The notes beneath the pieces are model-generated. The model was given only the letters and a program-made list of their open reading frames with translations. It was not told the DNA's origin and made no database searches. A program made the position numbers and the translations under genes. 64,000 nucleotides of DNA, from contig NC_081549.1 of NCBI RefSeq assembly GCF_901000735.1, positions 1,821,989-1,885,988 of the forward strand, in the 5' to 3' direction. Source of the stretch: Corylus avellana. Taxonomy: Eukaryota; Streptophyta; Magnoliopsida; Fagales; Betulaceae. Below are positions 12,901 to 27,800 of this stretch, piece by piece. Numbering within the stretch: position 1 is the stretch's first letter; every line of letters begins with the position of its first letter.

Positions 12901-15900
12901 TGGCTTGGATGCAATTAACCTAAAAATTGGTGCTTAGAGAAAGCAAAATCCCATGATAGGCATGCTCCAGAAGAAACTTACAAGATCAAATCTACGCCTG
13001 CATTTATCGAAACTGTTATTGTTCCCAGGAATTACTTTGCCATCAGAAAGACGTTGTTCACCCCTTGGAAAATCAATCCACTCTGAAGAGGGAAACGAAA
13101 AAAAAAGAAAAAAAAAAAAAAAGATCAAATCTACATCCATGGTGAACAATGAAACTCTACCCAAAATTCAATTGAGCAATCGTAAACAAAAAGGGGAATA
13201 AAAAATTTAGGGAGTACAAACAAAACAACCTACACTTACCGGGATGTCCAAATTCATTTCCCATGAAATTCAAATATCCCTCTCCACCCAATCCCATGGT
13301 AATTAGCCTGATCATTTTGTGCAATGCTATTCCGCGATCAACACGGGGAGTTGATGGTCTGTCTAAAGCCATAAAGTCATACATATCCTGAAAGAGGGAT
13401 CAGAATATGATATTAAAAGCTTTGACGAATACAGATATACTCAAATAATACTTGCGTTTGATATTTCTTCAACCACAGCACAATGGCGTAATATTTAATC
13501 CTAGTCTGTTGGTTGTAAAAAATAGCAAACTAAGACATAGCATATTAAGAAGGTATAACCAAACCATACAAGAGTGGATGTGCAATCACCAAGCCTAGAC
13601 TTTCTTCTCAAAATAAATAAATATTCAACGTAGATTTCTTGTATTAATGATGTCAAGATAAAACCACGAATCATAGTTTTTTTCTGGATGTTCAGATTAA
13701 AATATACTACGACAGATTCATTGACTATTACTCCTCATCAAAATTCATTTCCTTCTATCTCAGTTTGTTCTTAATTTAACCCCAATTTTAAGTGCTTACA
13801 TAATTAATTGTACTATTCATGTTAATAACCATGCAATTATATCTTATGAATGCCATATTCTTGGATTACATACGTGGTACAAGATCATGCTCTCATTTAG
13901 ATACAAGATACTGATCCTCATATGCAGAAAGAGTATATAGACGGAAAACAATATACAGAAAATATTTTTCTTTAAAATTATTGCATTAAAGTCATCATTA
14001 CATTTTTAGGAGTAATGCTATTTACTAGACTCTTGTACAACTGAATGACATGAAACTAGCTTATTTTTAATGTCACGTTATCCAGTTGTATGGCAGTTGT
14101 ATATGAATCAACTAAATAGAATTATTCTTTTAGAAGGAAATAATGATTGCATAACCTTCTTTCAGTGTTAGTCCTTGTTGGTTGCAAGTATATGTAATAA
14201 CTTACCTTGTCCATCAACCAGAATGCAATTGTCTTGTCACCGACAAGAGCTTGGTCATGACTTTCGGCATAAGCAACACACTTCTCCAACCACCTTCTGT
14301 TGGTGAGCGTGTGAATGATATCACCCATTCTCCAGTCCTCATCCCTCTTCCTACAAAAATAGACATAACAGGGTGAAAAAATAAATACAGTTCCTTCAAT
14401 TCAAATACTCCCTTGTCCCACAAAAGCACATTACGTCACTTGTAATCAGGAGCAAAACAAAAAATCTATTTGACTTTTGAGCCTGGACAATTATTTTGGA
14501 CATCCAAAAAGAGAAATATAGACTATTTATATTGGATACAGAGAGTACAACTTGATGTCAACTCACTTGAATAAACTTAATGCTAAGCTAAAAGTGTTAC
14601 ACTATTCCTGGAGTCAGATACTAATTATTGTAATAGCTTAATTTACATTATACCAAAATGGGTTAGGTAAACCTATAGCTGAAATTACATGATAGTAAGC
14701 ACACACAAACATTGCTACAACATAGTCACAATATTAGTACAACATTAATTTGGTTTACAAACTAAACCATCCCTTATCTTAAAATTCTATCCAAGATTTT
14801 ATAGTCACTTAGCTTTCTTTTAACATCTAAGTAGCAGGGAAGTGCTCTTCAATTTGTTTTTAATTGATAAGACACATGCACCCGGGTGGGTTTTGAACCC
14901 ACGACCTCATCCCCCACCAACCACTGATCCAAACCCACATATGTGTGTTAACAATCTTACACAACATCAGAACCCACATCACAATTATGTTGTTTCATAA
15001 ACATTCAATCAACTGCTCACCCCCATGCTGATGTGTTTGCCAGGAAGTGTGATTATATCTCACGATCATAGGTAAGTAAATTTACCTAAACACCAATTCC
15101 GTGATGAGATTGCATTACAAAGTCCTGCATAACACAATAAACCTCTTCGCTATACTATATTACGTACTAATGTAGAAATGCCATTTTTACAAGGGAGCTA
15201 AAACTTCTCCTGCACTCCTACGTAGGTATTTGACACTTCCTAGCTTTGACCTATGTTCTGAAAGTATATTTATATTCCCAAATACTTCCCCAACAGTTAT
15301 ATGATATATCCTTAACACACAGTAGACATTTAATAAAAGCATTGGCATGTGTCATCTTTCATTTTGATAATAAAGACTATAATTTTAAATAGAACAAAAT
15401 TATATGATGGCATACATAAAATTCAGAGCCAAGGCCAATCTTAAGAAGTATAAATGAAATATAGATATAGTGAGCTATTATCTAAGAGGTGGAGGAACAT
15501 GAGGCATATGAGTGTGTATGTTCGACCTTGAGGCTATATAACACTACATAAATTTGTAAAAACATAATGTGCCTCAAACATATGATAGATTTATCAGTAA
15601 GACTATATATGAACAATGAGCCCACCAATTATTGTCTTTCTATTTGGGACTTTTTATATCAGCATGTCAATGTCATATCATAATCAAGTTCCGCCCACCA
15701 TAGTGTGTATCTACCCTGTTTTGTTATTCTGATATATATATATTGGCATGATTTAATATCTACATATAGACAAAATTCTTTTCATCCCCTCAAACTTCAA
15801 TAGTGGAGAAAACAAGTATTTGTAAAAGAATTATAGTTTCAAGGTAGTCAAATGGTAACTTGTCAGTTTGAATATAAAGTACAACTCGAGAGAGAGAGAG

Positions 15901-18900
15901 AGAGAGAGAGAAGAACATCTATACAGAAAGAGTAAAAGTTTTTAAGGTTACTATAATAACATACTTGAGCATCTCGATCCATTTATCAGCAATCGCCATG
16001 TGAAGGCGGTAATCGAAGCCCAGACCACCATCTTGGACAGGAATGCAGAATGCTGGCATTCCACTGACCTGTTGAGAACAAGATTTGTAGAATAAGCAGA
16101 AGAAAAGAAAGTGATTAACATTTTATCCCATCAAGTTGAGGCCTCAAAGTTACAGCTTCTATACATGTCCTTCCTTTTTTGGTTCTTTAGATTCTTTATC
16201 TTCTTTTGCAGCATTTAGCTAGTGGAACTTCTCCCTTTAGGGTCCTATTGCAAGCAATTAGAGCAATTAAAATCTAGTGGGAGGATCATCCAATCCAAAT
16301 CTCTCTACCAAACCAAATTACTATCTTTCTTCATAGACAGAGAGCAAATAGCTAGACCAAACATCAAGCGGATACAAGAGGATTTATGGTGAAATGGACA
16401 TTCAGAGCAATCAATTATACCTAGAAAAGTGATACAAAGTGAGAATTCCAAGGTCAACACTAAGATGAGCATTCACAGTTGACTGTTGTAAACAAGCACT
16501 TTCTGCTAAATGGAAATGAAGGTCTGAAGAAGTGAAAGATGGTTCAAATCGCTATAGGCTTCATCATGATGAAGGCCTTCATTGTTATAGTTTGGTAAAG
16601 TATCATATAGTTAATAAGCCACTTCAGTATGTCTTTTGAAGTGGAAACTAGAAACAATTTTTGACCCGCTAGGAAGGCCTTTGAGCTCTCCAGTACCTGT
16701 TTTATCCTTGTTCCTATGTTTGATCTCTGTGGCAAGTGATCATTTGAAGCTGGCAATTTTAAGTTTAATCAACTCTTATCAATTACCTGCTTTTGGCTAA
16801 AATGTAAGAAAATTTCTTTCAGTAGAACAATTATTGGCAAATAATGCTCAAGTGCATTCCAAAATCTAAGAGGTGTGATAACCTTCTAGATTAGATGGTT
16901 TTCATTCTAATCTCTATCTCATATCCTGGTTGATAGTGGTTGGTACGAGGAAAGAGTTACTTTGAGCAATGTTGATAATGACACTTTTACTCCCACTGAA
17001 GGGCTACTACACCATTTTAAATTTTCTGAAATACCAAAGGATAAAACGTTAGATTTCATATTATGTTATATTTCATACCTTATTCATATTAAACCACATT
17101 TATAGAAAATGTTCAATGATCCTCCTCCACTCTTTAACTCATTAGTAGTACTTACCCTTCTCATAAATGTAGATCTCTTATAAATGATAAAGTAGTTAAT
17201 CTCTTTTTCAGCATTAACAAGAAGAAAAACAAGAGATGGGAGAAAAATAAAGTAATAGATGAGTGGCGTTAAAGCACAAAGCAGTCACACAAATAGTCAA
17301 TTTACTTAAAATACTGGTAACTTTTTAAATCATTCAGTTATGCATGTCTTTGTGTCTTTATGCATTTGAACATTTGGTCCTCCTAAAATATCTACACAGC
17401 TTATGGAATAATATTTTGAAATTTACTACTAATGTAACCCTGTATGAGATAGTTTCAGTTAAGATATAACTAAACTATTAAATCTGCTTTCAACATTCCA
17501 CATTAATGGAAAAAAAGGGAAAATAAAGGTGCTTAATATGATTCCAATTGGATGACATACATCTTCACCAATGCTAACAGCCTCAGGATAAAGTCCATGA
17601 ATGACATCATTGACCAGCATCAGGTAAGTCACAGCATCCACATCAGTTGTCAATCCAAAATACTCTTTATAATTTCCAGTAAAAGCTACCTACAGAAAGA
17701 ACAGGAAGAAGATTTTGTAAGTGCAAATACGATAGTACAAATTCCAAGTAGAGACTAAGTGCTTTAAATCTATCAACATCTGAAAATACATCAAACTTTT
17801 ACGAGTATTAATAGGTCATTCAATTCGCATTTTAAAACTACAAATAGCCACCACGTCAAATTATTTCTATTACATAGCTGGTATGTCCCAATCTAGTTAT
17901 ACATGATTTCTAAAAACTAAAAATTATCCTTAAAGGATGTAATCAACTCATCATATATCACACCAAAATTGACAAAGGTACATTCCCAAAGCGTATGTAC
18001 CTCCAGACCATGGTGAGTGTACATCATTGATGTCACACCATCAAATCTAAACCCATCAAACTTGTATTCTTCCAGCCACCATCTTGCATTTGATAGAAGA
18101 AACCTTAGTACCTATATCAACAAGTAAGAACTAATCCCTGTTAGCTATAGGGTGAAGAAGGAAAAATAAAGGCAAAATTTACCATAATATTCTTTTTTTA
18201 GCCAAAAAAAGAAGAAGAACATACTTCCCAGTTTCCATAATTGAATAGGCGAGAGTCCCACATCCAATGATATCCACGTGACCCAGAGTGGAAATAATGA
18301 CTATCAGTTCCATCAAACATGTTCAGCCCATCTAACACATTATTTGATGAATGGCTGGATTCATTCAACAAGCAGTCAGACATAAGAAGACGAGAAGTAA
18401 AATCAAATACATAAAACATGCTATAAGGAAAAAATAAAAATCACTGTGGTTAATAGTATGGCAGAGCATCAAACTGACCAACACTTCCAAAAATGATTTC
18501 CGCAAAACAATAAACTGTGTATTTAAGGCTATTTTCATTAAATTCCAGTGCTTGCATCATCAGGGAGAAGTGGGGGAGGGGGAGGGGGAGCAGCAAAATA
18601 TGAGTGAGCATCTAGCAGATATCATATGACCTATTACGGAAAACATTATGAGGATGAATTTGATGATATGACATCTGACCAAGACTAGCTCAACCTCAGG
18701 AAGCTTGGCTGCCTTTCACAAGTTTGGTATAGATCAGTAAAAATATACTCACTTTCTCTGTAATCAGATTCTTGATAGATTTCCTTTTTTCTTGTCTCAT
18801 AATATGTATCCACAATTTAAAAAAAAGAGATCATTATTATCTACTCTCCCATTCTAACTTTCCTACATAATTGATTCTCTTCCCCTTATAGATGGTAAAA

Positions 18901-21900
18901 ACTTGCGAATGTGAGTAGTAATTTATGGGATGACAGTAGTAATAAAATGACAACATCAAGCTAGCCTGCTGATGATACAAACACAGACATATACAGAGAA
19001 CCCACACATATTGAGCTATTGGACATTCTGTGGCAATGGACAAAAGAAACTGCATACAACGTAATAGAAACTGCATGCCATCAGGAAGTATCTTTGAGCA
19101 ACTTAAAAGAAAAGAGAGTGAAGTTCAACCCAGATGGAAAAGCAACAGAGAGTATAAAGCTAAAAAAAATTCTGGTTCGATATATTCTCCATGGAATCCT
19201 ATCAAAGATGTCAAAAATGAAAGTGTAAAATTGAGGAAACCTGACATCTGCATACTCACAATGACCAAATAGTGAACGTTTGCTCGATTTATTGGTATTA
19301 CTCGAAGCATAACAGAGGAATGCAATTACAAAAATAAGGAAAAATGAATTGAAGATCAAGCACAAACAACGTAGAAGGACCGAATCAGTATGTAAGTTCA
19401 CCATCAAATCATTCTTGACATGTTTTCAACTTCACTCAAAGACGCGAATCTACAACCCAACTCAACAAGCCGTTCAATCCAAACTACCCAAGGTCGGCTG
19501 AACGAGTCCTTCAATTCCAACTATTGGGCATCAACTAAATGAATTTTCCACTTTTCAGCTCTATACACACAGGACGTTCTTTTCCAAATCAGTTTGCATA
19601 CAGTAGTATGATTGCTCGTCCACCATAAAGAGACATAACTCATCAAAATGCAATAGCATAATAGAGATGCTTTTAGCAAAATTGTTAACTGTATAATTCA
19701 ACATTACCTATGAACAATATCCATGAGAACAAGCAGACCTAGCTCATGGGCTCTATCAATGAGGGACTTAAGATCGTCAGGAGTTCCACAACGACTGCTA
19801 GGGGCAAAAAAATTTGTGACATGGTACCTGCAGCACATCAAAAAGAAAATTTTCAAGTATATTTGTCAAACGTTTTGCTAATATTTAAGAGCAACCAATT
19901 CACTAAAAAACCCCCAATTCTAGAGGAAGCTGTCTACCCATACTCAGTATTATGGTGAAAGCATATGCTGTAGACAAACAAACAAACAGAAAGGCAAGGA
20001 GTGCATAAGGTTGAAGCGACAAGAATATTACCCAAAGCTTGCATAATATGAATGCTCTTGAATAGCCATGATCTGAACAGCATTATAACCAAGTTTTTTG
20101 ATGCGTGGCAGCACATCATCTCGAAATTCGGCATATGTGTTGATTTTTGGCTCCTAGATTTCACAGTTGACAACATTGGGAGGATCAGAAAAGAAAATCA
20201 AATCAAAGAGAAAAACTACGACACAAAAGAAAGAAAGAGGAGGATGTCTGAGGAACATCATGTAACAATTTTCTTTAAATTTGTTGCTTGAGCTGTAATA
20301 TGTGCAATAAATCTAACTGGCATAACAAAAAGGACATTGCACAGTTTTTTTTTTTTTTTTAACTACACTGCACACAGTGGCTCTCACACCCATGACCTCC
20401 TGCCATTGGAGCTAGAGTTCATGGGCGATGTTGAGCACAGTTATGAAGAAGTGATAAACATTATAAAGGATCCCATATATTGGTTAAATTTCAATAGAAC
20501 ACTTGCAAGAGAACGTTTGAATTTTTGATTGGATAATTTTGTTGATTTATGAAGGAGAAGCGACAAATTTGGAGCATGATATTAGTCCATCAGTCAGATA
20601 ACAACTTCATATTTTCTCTTTAGGAGTAGCACCAATTTTATACTGCCATCCTTTTAACATAAAGGTAATAAGAGAATATTTGTGGGGAGGGAGCTTTAAA
20701 ATTTCAAGTTGGGGCTTTACTGCCAGAAACATAGATGATAATCATTTCTTGACATAGAAAGCTAAAATGTCGTGGAGCAGCATTTTATTGTTATGTAGGT
20801 CCTAGTACATACCTTTTGTATGTTGGACTAGGACCCTCCTTTGATAGGATACAAAATGTATTTATCAATAGAAGTAAACAAGTTCTTCTCCAGAGGATAG
20901 GGAAGATGCACTATAAGGTATTTAGTTAATCATGTAATTTGGATTATATCTGTATGAGCTCTGGACGTGAGATATAAAGATTGCTCTGGGATACTATCTC
21001 ATTAGCTTGTATATCACTCTTTTACATAGAAAGCAACTCTCCATAATATTTTGAAATCCTGGAATTACTGCATGCAAGAGCATCATACAGAGATAGCAAT
21101 TGAACAATTAAATAACAATATATTACATCTTAGATAAAAGGGGAAGATGCACACCGTACTACTCATTCCGACATGTGACTCGTATATCCTAAGTGATTTC
21201 GGTTTCTTTGGCTGAGGATGCTTAAATACATACTTTTCCTGTAAGAAGTAAACAAGAGCATCATTAAACTCAAGCATAAATGAAATATATAATAAATTTA
21301 ATCATGTCCACAAAGCAAATTCAACTTAGTTACGATATATAAATTTTGGTGATATTGCATGAGTGATAATAGCACGCCTACAAGACAACTTAGTTGATGA
21401 GTTTGAATTACTGACATGCTTCTGTTTAGAATGCTTTGCAAAAATACTCATTAGCCAATATTATAGTTATTGAAAATCATATTGTGTTTCAATCTTCTGC
21501 AATCTTAGTAAGTAATTCCCAAATTATTGCACATTATTGCCAAATTCAGATATTACTGCTGCGTTTCTTTTACTCTTTTTGTTCAAAAGTTAAAGTAAAA
21601 TGTTTTACTCATTCAAAATGCCCAAAATATTATTAGCACTTCGCAACCAGAAATCTTGCATTTTGCTACTATCCAAACCAAACAAAGAGGGGGAAAACAT
21701 TGCAGAACATACCTCTTCTGGTGGGTCATAGTATATGCCATTGTATGGGATTTCACCTGGTGCCTGTACGGAGAACTTGATCCAAGCAGGAATGGAATCT
21801 TTAAGGCCAGATGGAGTATCCATGCGGATCTACAGTTCATGATTAAGATAAGAGTTATTTGACAGCACTTGTATTTAGAAAGTAAATTATTCAGTCATTC

Positions 21901-24794
21901 TCTAACAAACAAAACTATATATCTCTTATTTTGCCTTTTTCCTGGTGCTAGCTAAGTTTTGGGAAGCTGGAAACTGCCGTATGAAATGCCTCAGTCATTA
22001 GGAGTCATGGAATTTGTGGAAAGAACAGTGGAGTCTATCTAAAGGGTGGCAGAATAGAAAAATAGCTTAAGCAACTATAGCCTATAGCCATTTATCTAAA
22101 AAGTTATAAAGTAATGAAGATATATTAAAGGAGGCACTTGAGTATAGAATCAAGCTCTTTGACTTGATTGTTTTCTTCTTCCCTGGTTTTGATTGTGTCC
22201 GTATGGTTTGGAGTACATCATCATGCATACCACGTTTTGTAATTGTAGATTTTATTTTAAATGATACCTAATGCATGTTTAGTGAAAATGTAACATTTGC
22301 AAAATCTGTTTATTTAATAGGGGATAATTTGTCAGGTTTCATGTGATATTCAAAGTATATTGCGTTGGAGAGTACAGTCTCGTGTCATCCAGAAAGATTT
22401 TACATAACAAACAAGTGAAACAGAACCACACACACCTACATGTATGCTAAGAAAAATCCATTACACAGTTCATAACAAATTGCAGCAAATGCTTATTCTC
22501 AATTCAGAGAAGTGGAAACTTTCATTTTCTAGTGAAAAAACATTCAAGAAGCAATAAGTACAGGAACTAAAGTCAAATCACCAAAATACTACAGAGCAGA
22601 CTCATTACAGAAAAATGTTACCTTCACTCGAGAACCATGTGGGATTGGCGGAGAACCATCTGCATTATTTGGCAAAAAGATCTCCCAGACACCAAACTCA
22701 TTCTGTTCACATACAATTAATAAGTTTCCCAGAGTACATAAACACAAATGGTGAAAAACAAGAGTACAGTAGAGAGCCACTCATGTCCAGCAAGCATCGG
22801 AGTCAATTTGATTTTAAACCATGGTTTCTGGCTTTCCTTCTATTCTAGAGCTTGCCACCGCCACGCAAGCTCATAGTGCATCTATACTGCGGACATGTAT
22901 GCCAACACAATAAGAGGCGATTTTGTCTTTTATTAATACAACACACAATAGAAAAAATAGTGCGCTGTTTCCCCCCCCCCCTTTTTTCTGACAAGTAATA
23001 GAGAGTCAGCTGTTTATCTTATTATATTAATCTTCTTTCTTTTTGTTTTTCTTCATTTACCCTGACTTAGAAGAAAGATACCAGTCTCAGTACAGATGTC
23101 ATCCAACTCCCTAGAAAATGTAAATATTGGTTGTTCCAACCTCAACATAATTTTTTGAGGTTCTTTCGAGGGCATTTCAAGCTTCTTCAAACTTTTAACA
23201 CAAATGATAATAGTATAAAAAGACGCAGAAACAGTTAAGAAGCAATTGAATGATTTCTAGAAGTTTTGAAGTTTTCAAATTAAACCTGATGCAATAGTTT
23301 CCAAGTAATATCGCAGGTGAATCTGAGATTCAAATCAAGTTTACGAAGTTCAATTTTGCATCATTTTATTTCATCTGGTTGAATCATTTTCCATTGGCTA
23401 ATATGGGATATTCACAATAAACCACAGGAACTGCCTCTACTGACTTCTCATACAAGTCATGCCTTGTGGATCTGTTTTCAAACATTGTGTGCAAATTCTA
23501 GGTGTTATCACCAAGATCTGAGCGGTGATTTGAGTCTGCAGACTGCATCTCCTTGCATCTTCGTAAATACTGCATTAAATAAAAGTTATTTTGGGATTCT
23601 TGCCTCAAGTGTACATTGGGCTCGAACTATTTTAACTCACTGAAATAAAACTGCATTTCCTATGTCTTAAAATCCATCCCAGGTATCATTTAATAAGGCC
23701 TTGCGGGTTGCCCGTCATAAAACATAAAAACATTTAACAATGAGCTTGTGAATTGTGGGGGCAACATTGGTGCATTTACTCTCAAGTTTCACTTGGGAGA
23801 TATACAACCAGATCGTTAGTTAAACAAAATTAAAAGAGAAAAAATAGGGGAAAGGAGATGAGAGCTATAGATCCTTAATCAGATCCAAACATGTTTGCCA
23901 GGACAATTCAAAATTTAAATTCAATAAAGCAATAGCTGCTATTAAGAATTTATCCTTAAATAAGGGCAAAAGAAAGACATCATACCCGGGTCATAATATC
24001 AGCATTAGGATTCCAATTGTTAAAATCCCCTATCAAGGCTGCTGACTGCAAAATGCATCACATGATTTGTAAGTAAGAGGAGAAAACAATATGATTGTCA
24101 CGGACCACAACTTAAAGTTGAAGCTGTCTCTGCATTCAACTATAGTTCTATTAGTAGAAATAAACGACTTTCATCGAATGAGAGCAGCTCCCAACCAATC
24201 GGTGCTAACAGAACATATCCAGAGCATCCAAATTATTTATTACCATCTCATAGCATAAGTCCCTCCACATTATGTTAATGCAGACACAAGCCTCACCAAA
24301 TTTAGTGTGAACAGGTATTAATAATCCATAACTTTACTGACATCTTTTAACATGTTCATCCAAATTATCAAAATAAATTCTCAAAATTGGAGAGATCAAA
24401 GTGGGTCCCTAAGGCCGATTTCATTGGGTTTTGATGCATTTTTCCTTTGCCTCTTTAGGTTCCTTCTTAGACTTCTTGATTCTTTTAATTTTAGGACTTT
24501 CATTTCTCATTTTACTCCTCTTTTTCTTGTATTCTGGGGTACCCTTTTGTACAATTCCTAAATACTTGGGTTGCTCCACTTGAGAACCTTTAACAATTTT
24601 TTATTTATTAAAAATAAATAAATGCTAATTTTATCATAAAGTTTCATATAACTACACCACTCACCTACATCAAGCTAAATCACAAGTTGTATATACATTT
24701 AGAAGTTTTGACCTCAATCATAATGTTTCTAATTAAAGGATTGATACACTACTCCAAACTACATACTATAACATTCGCTATCAGTTTATCTATG

Positions 24795-24825
<31 letters not shown>

Positions 24826-27800
24826 AGTAATCAAGATATCGTTAAAAGCGTAAGGCACCCCAAGTACACATGAAGTATACAATAGAAGCTACCTAACTAG
24901 TAGGGGCAAAAAGAACAAGAATAAATTCATCTATGTCTTTGACTTTAGTCATGAGCAAGTTTGTTTTGTTGGTTTTTTAATAAGTCATAAGCAAAGTTTA
25001 ACCCTGCAACCCAAGCCACTTGCTATCTAGAATAGTTATCTCTTGTATCAATGACAAGATATATTTACTACTGTGCGTGTGTCAATGTAGGAATGCCTGC
25101 ACCAATCCTTTAAGTAATATAGGCACTTAGACTGAGCAGAACATGACTCCAACTTAAGCCTGAAATAATTCTAAAAACCAAAAAGATAATAATATGGTAA
25201 TCAAAATAATTTCAGCCATAGTAATAATGCTAATAAATTTTCCCTAAAACAGAACTGAGGAAAAACAAACCTTAGCTGCAGGTGCCCACTCTCGATAAGT
25301 TATACCTGTGGCACTGGAAAAGCAGTTGAGGTTATAATCAGCAACTGAAATAAAACTTCACTGAAAGAGAAAAACTGTAGCAGGTTCTGACTACAAGCAC
25401 ATAAACAAATAAATGATCCAGAAGGAAGATGTATGGAATTGAAGTATTTAGGAGCATCTAAACCATATATGATAGGAACCCGGGAGTTTCTATCGCTTAA
25501 TAATAAAGAAAATAAATGGATAAATCGACCACTTCGAGGGGATCAACCTCCAATTGTTGCATAAAGCAACTGATGTTTTGATTTATTGAATTGTCATATA
25601 GCATCTATATCCTTTTATAGAGAAGAATAGAATATTGCAGCTTATTCTAGGAAAATAATTATTATAGAATCACCTACTAATGAGAAGATTGTGATCATGA
25701 AATTATTACAGAATAATTCATCTTAATTTTGGATAAGTATTAAACCAATCTCATTGAAAGCGTAAGGCACCCCTAACTACACAGGCCGTATGCAAAAGGA
25801 AGAAACACCTAATTAGAAAAAGCAAAACGAACAAGGCTAAGAAAGGGATCTTGCAATAATATGCAATTATTATAATTATGGGAGAATATTAATGAAATAT
25901 TATAGGAATATTATAGCGGTCCTATCAATATTCGAGAGTGCTACGGTAGCATGAAGAAAGGAGGGTATCAGTAGAAAAAAAAAATGTTTGGCTATGTTTT
26001 CTGCCAAAGGCCTGCTTGCATGCAGAATACATCGTTCTGCTTACCAATCTTTTGTTGAACCTAGAAGAGGCATACTAGTCTATCTAAACCCAAAATGATT
26101 ATGAATTAGGAGTTCTGTCCCTCTCCTATGTGATTCAATCACAAAAGGATCCTGGAGCAATCTCAGGTCCCAGTGTTTTTACAGTGGAGATAGAGCCAAA
26201 CTTCTGCCACATTCCTAATACTTGGAACTAAAGATGCATTTAAAAACACTAATCATGCTTAAGTGAGTCTAAGCAACCACAATATTGGTGATCATAATCA
26301 ACCATCTCCAAGCCAGCTAGTGATTGATTATGAACAATCAACTAAAGAACCTAATTTCACAAAAGTAGAAATAGAGGTTTGTAATAAGTAATGTGCACAA
26401 TACGAAAACTTCTTTGTTCAGGACACAGAAGATAGAAACAATCAACCTCCCAAAAAGGGAATCTAGTAATACCTGCGAGTGAAACCAAATTTTTCATAAC
26501 CACGAGAAAACACCTCCAAACCACCTTCATATTTGTCAATTTCCTCACGCAGTCTTTTGTATTGTCCATAACTGTAATCGATAAATATAAATAGAATACA
26601 ATAGGTTAAAGTTTTTACAACTACCTTGGACATAATCAAGCATGTCAAAGAATATGGGGTAAAAACAAAAGAAACATAATAAAAAAACTGTTTAATTAAC
26701 TAAAGGCAGCAAAAAGAATTAGGTAGCAATAACCCTCTAGTATTGATGTAAATAAATCAAAAGACCTATCAATGACACTTTTAAAATTAAGAATGGAATC
26801 ATCATTTACAGCTTTGGGTAATTTCTCATGGACAGTGATTAGTAAAGTTAACATTTTTCTTGAGCTTCCAGCAGCAATTCAGATGGTCCTTGGTTGCACA
26901 TCTGTGTTTGATCTACCTTGCCACTTAAACTATTAAAGCCAGTGCAAGAGAAACAGGAACAACACAAGAAGGGAAAGGCTAGCGATACAATTAGGTGACC
27001 CAGAAGAGGTGGAACAACCTGGATGCCTTGAAACCTAGCCTACATTCTGGTGAATTAACAGATTAAAATATGAAGTTAAGGTGAGGCTCAGAAAACCTAA
27101 ATAAAATCAGATTATCTAGTTAAAAACAACTTCTCTTGGTATTGCTTTAGAGAATCGCTGTTTACATGTTGAACAGTAGATGAACAAGACCAGAAATATA
27201 AGGACACTTCACATAAACTAAGTTTGCTACTTCATAATATGAGTGACATAGATACTCCGACTCAGTTTGACTTAAATCAGGTCTATATGAGAATTAAAAG
27301 TACTCAATGAGGATGAAGGACTATACTAACTCCATGTGAATACTTAACACCTTTTAGGGAACACAATGGCAAGAAGACCCAGCAAAACATGTAACAGGGA
27401 AAAAACACAACCATAGGCATCAACAATATGTTCGCTTGAGTTGCAACATGAAGAACCTGAAGCAACTAATTTTGCACCCTCTATTTTTTTAAGCTCCCAG
27501 CCACTTAGTAGCTCTGACATTTCTTTCTCAGTGTATTACTTGCATAAGCAAAAGATCAAAATGCATCTCACCGGTATTTAAGATGTTCACGATGACTATT
27601 CAGAAGTGGATCTATTTCATATATCCTTTGCCCAGTGCCAGGTGGGGGAATGGTCCTTGGTCTAGCTACATCCTTTTCGATACTTTTTGTCCCATCAATA
27701 GGAGCAGATGCATCCTCACTCTGAGCTCTACCATCATCACCTACAAGTGATGAAGAAGCAGATTCTTGCTCATCATTGACTTCATTGTATCCACTGGTTG

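Noticed and set aside
14845..14960. tRNA gene on the - strand
   Set aside because: A- and B-box-like motifs are present, but no full cloverleaf could be folded; it fits a SINE better.
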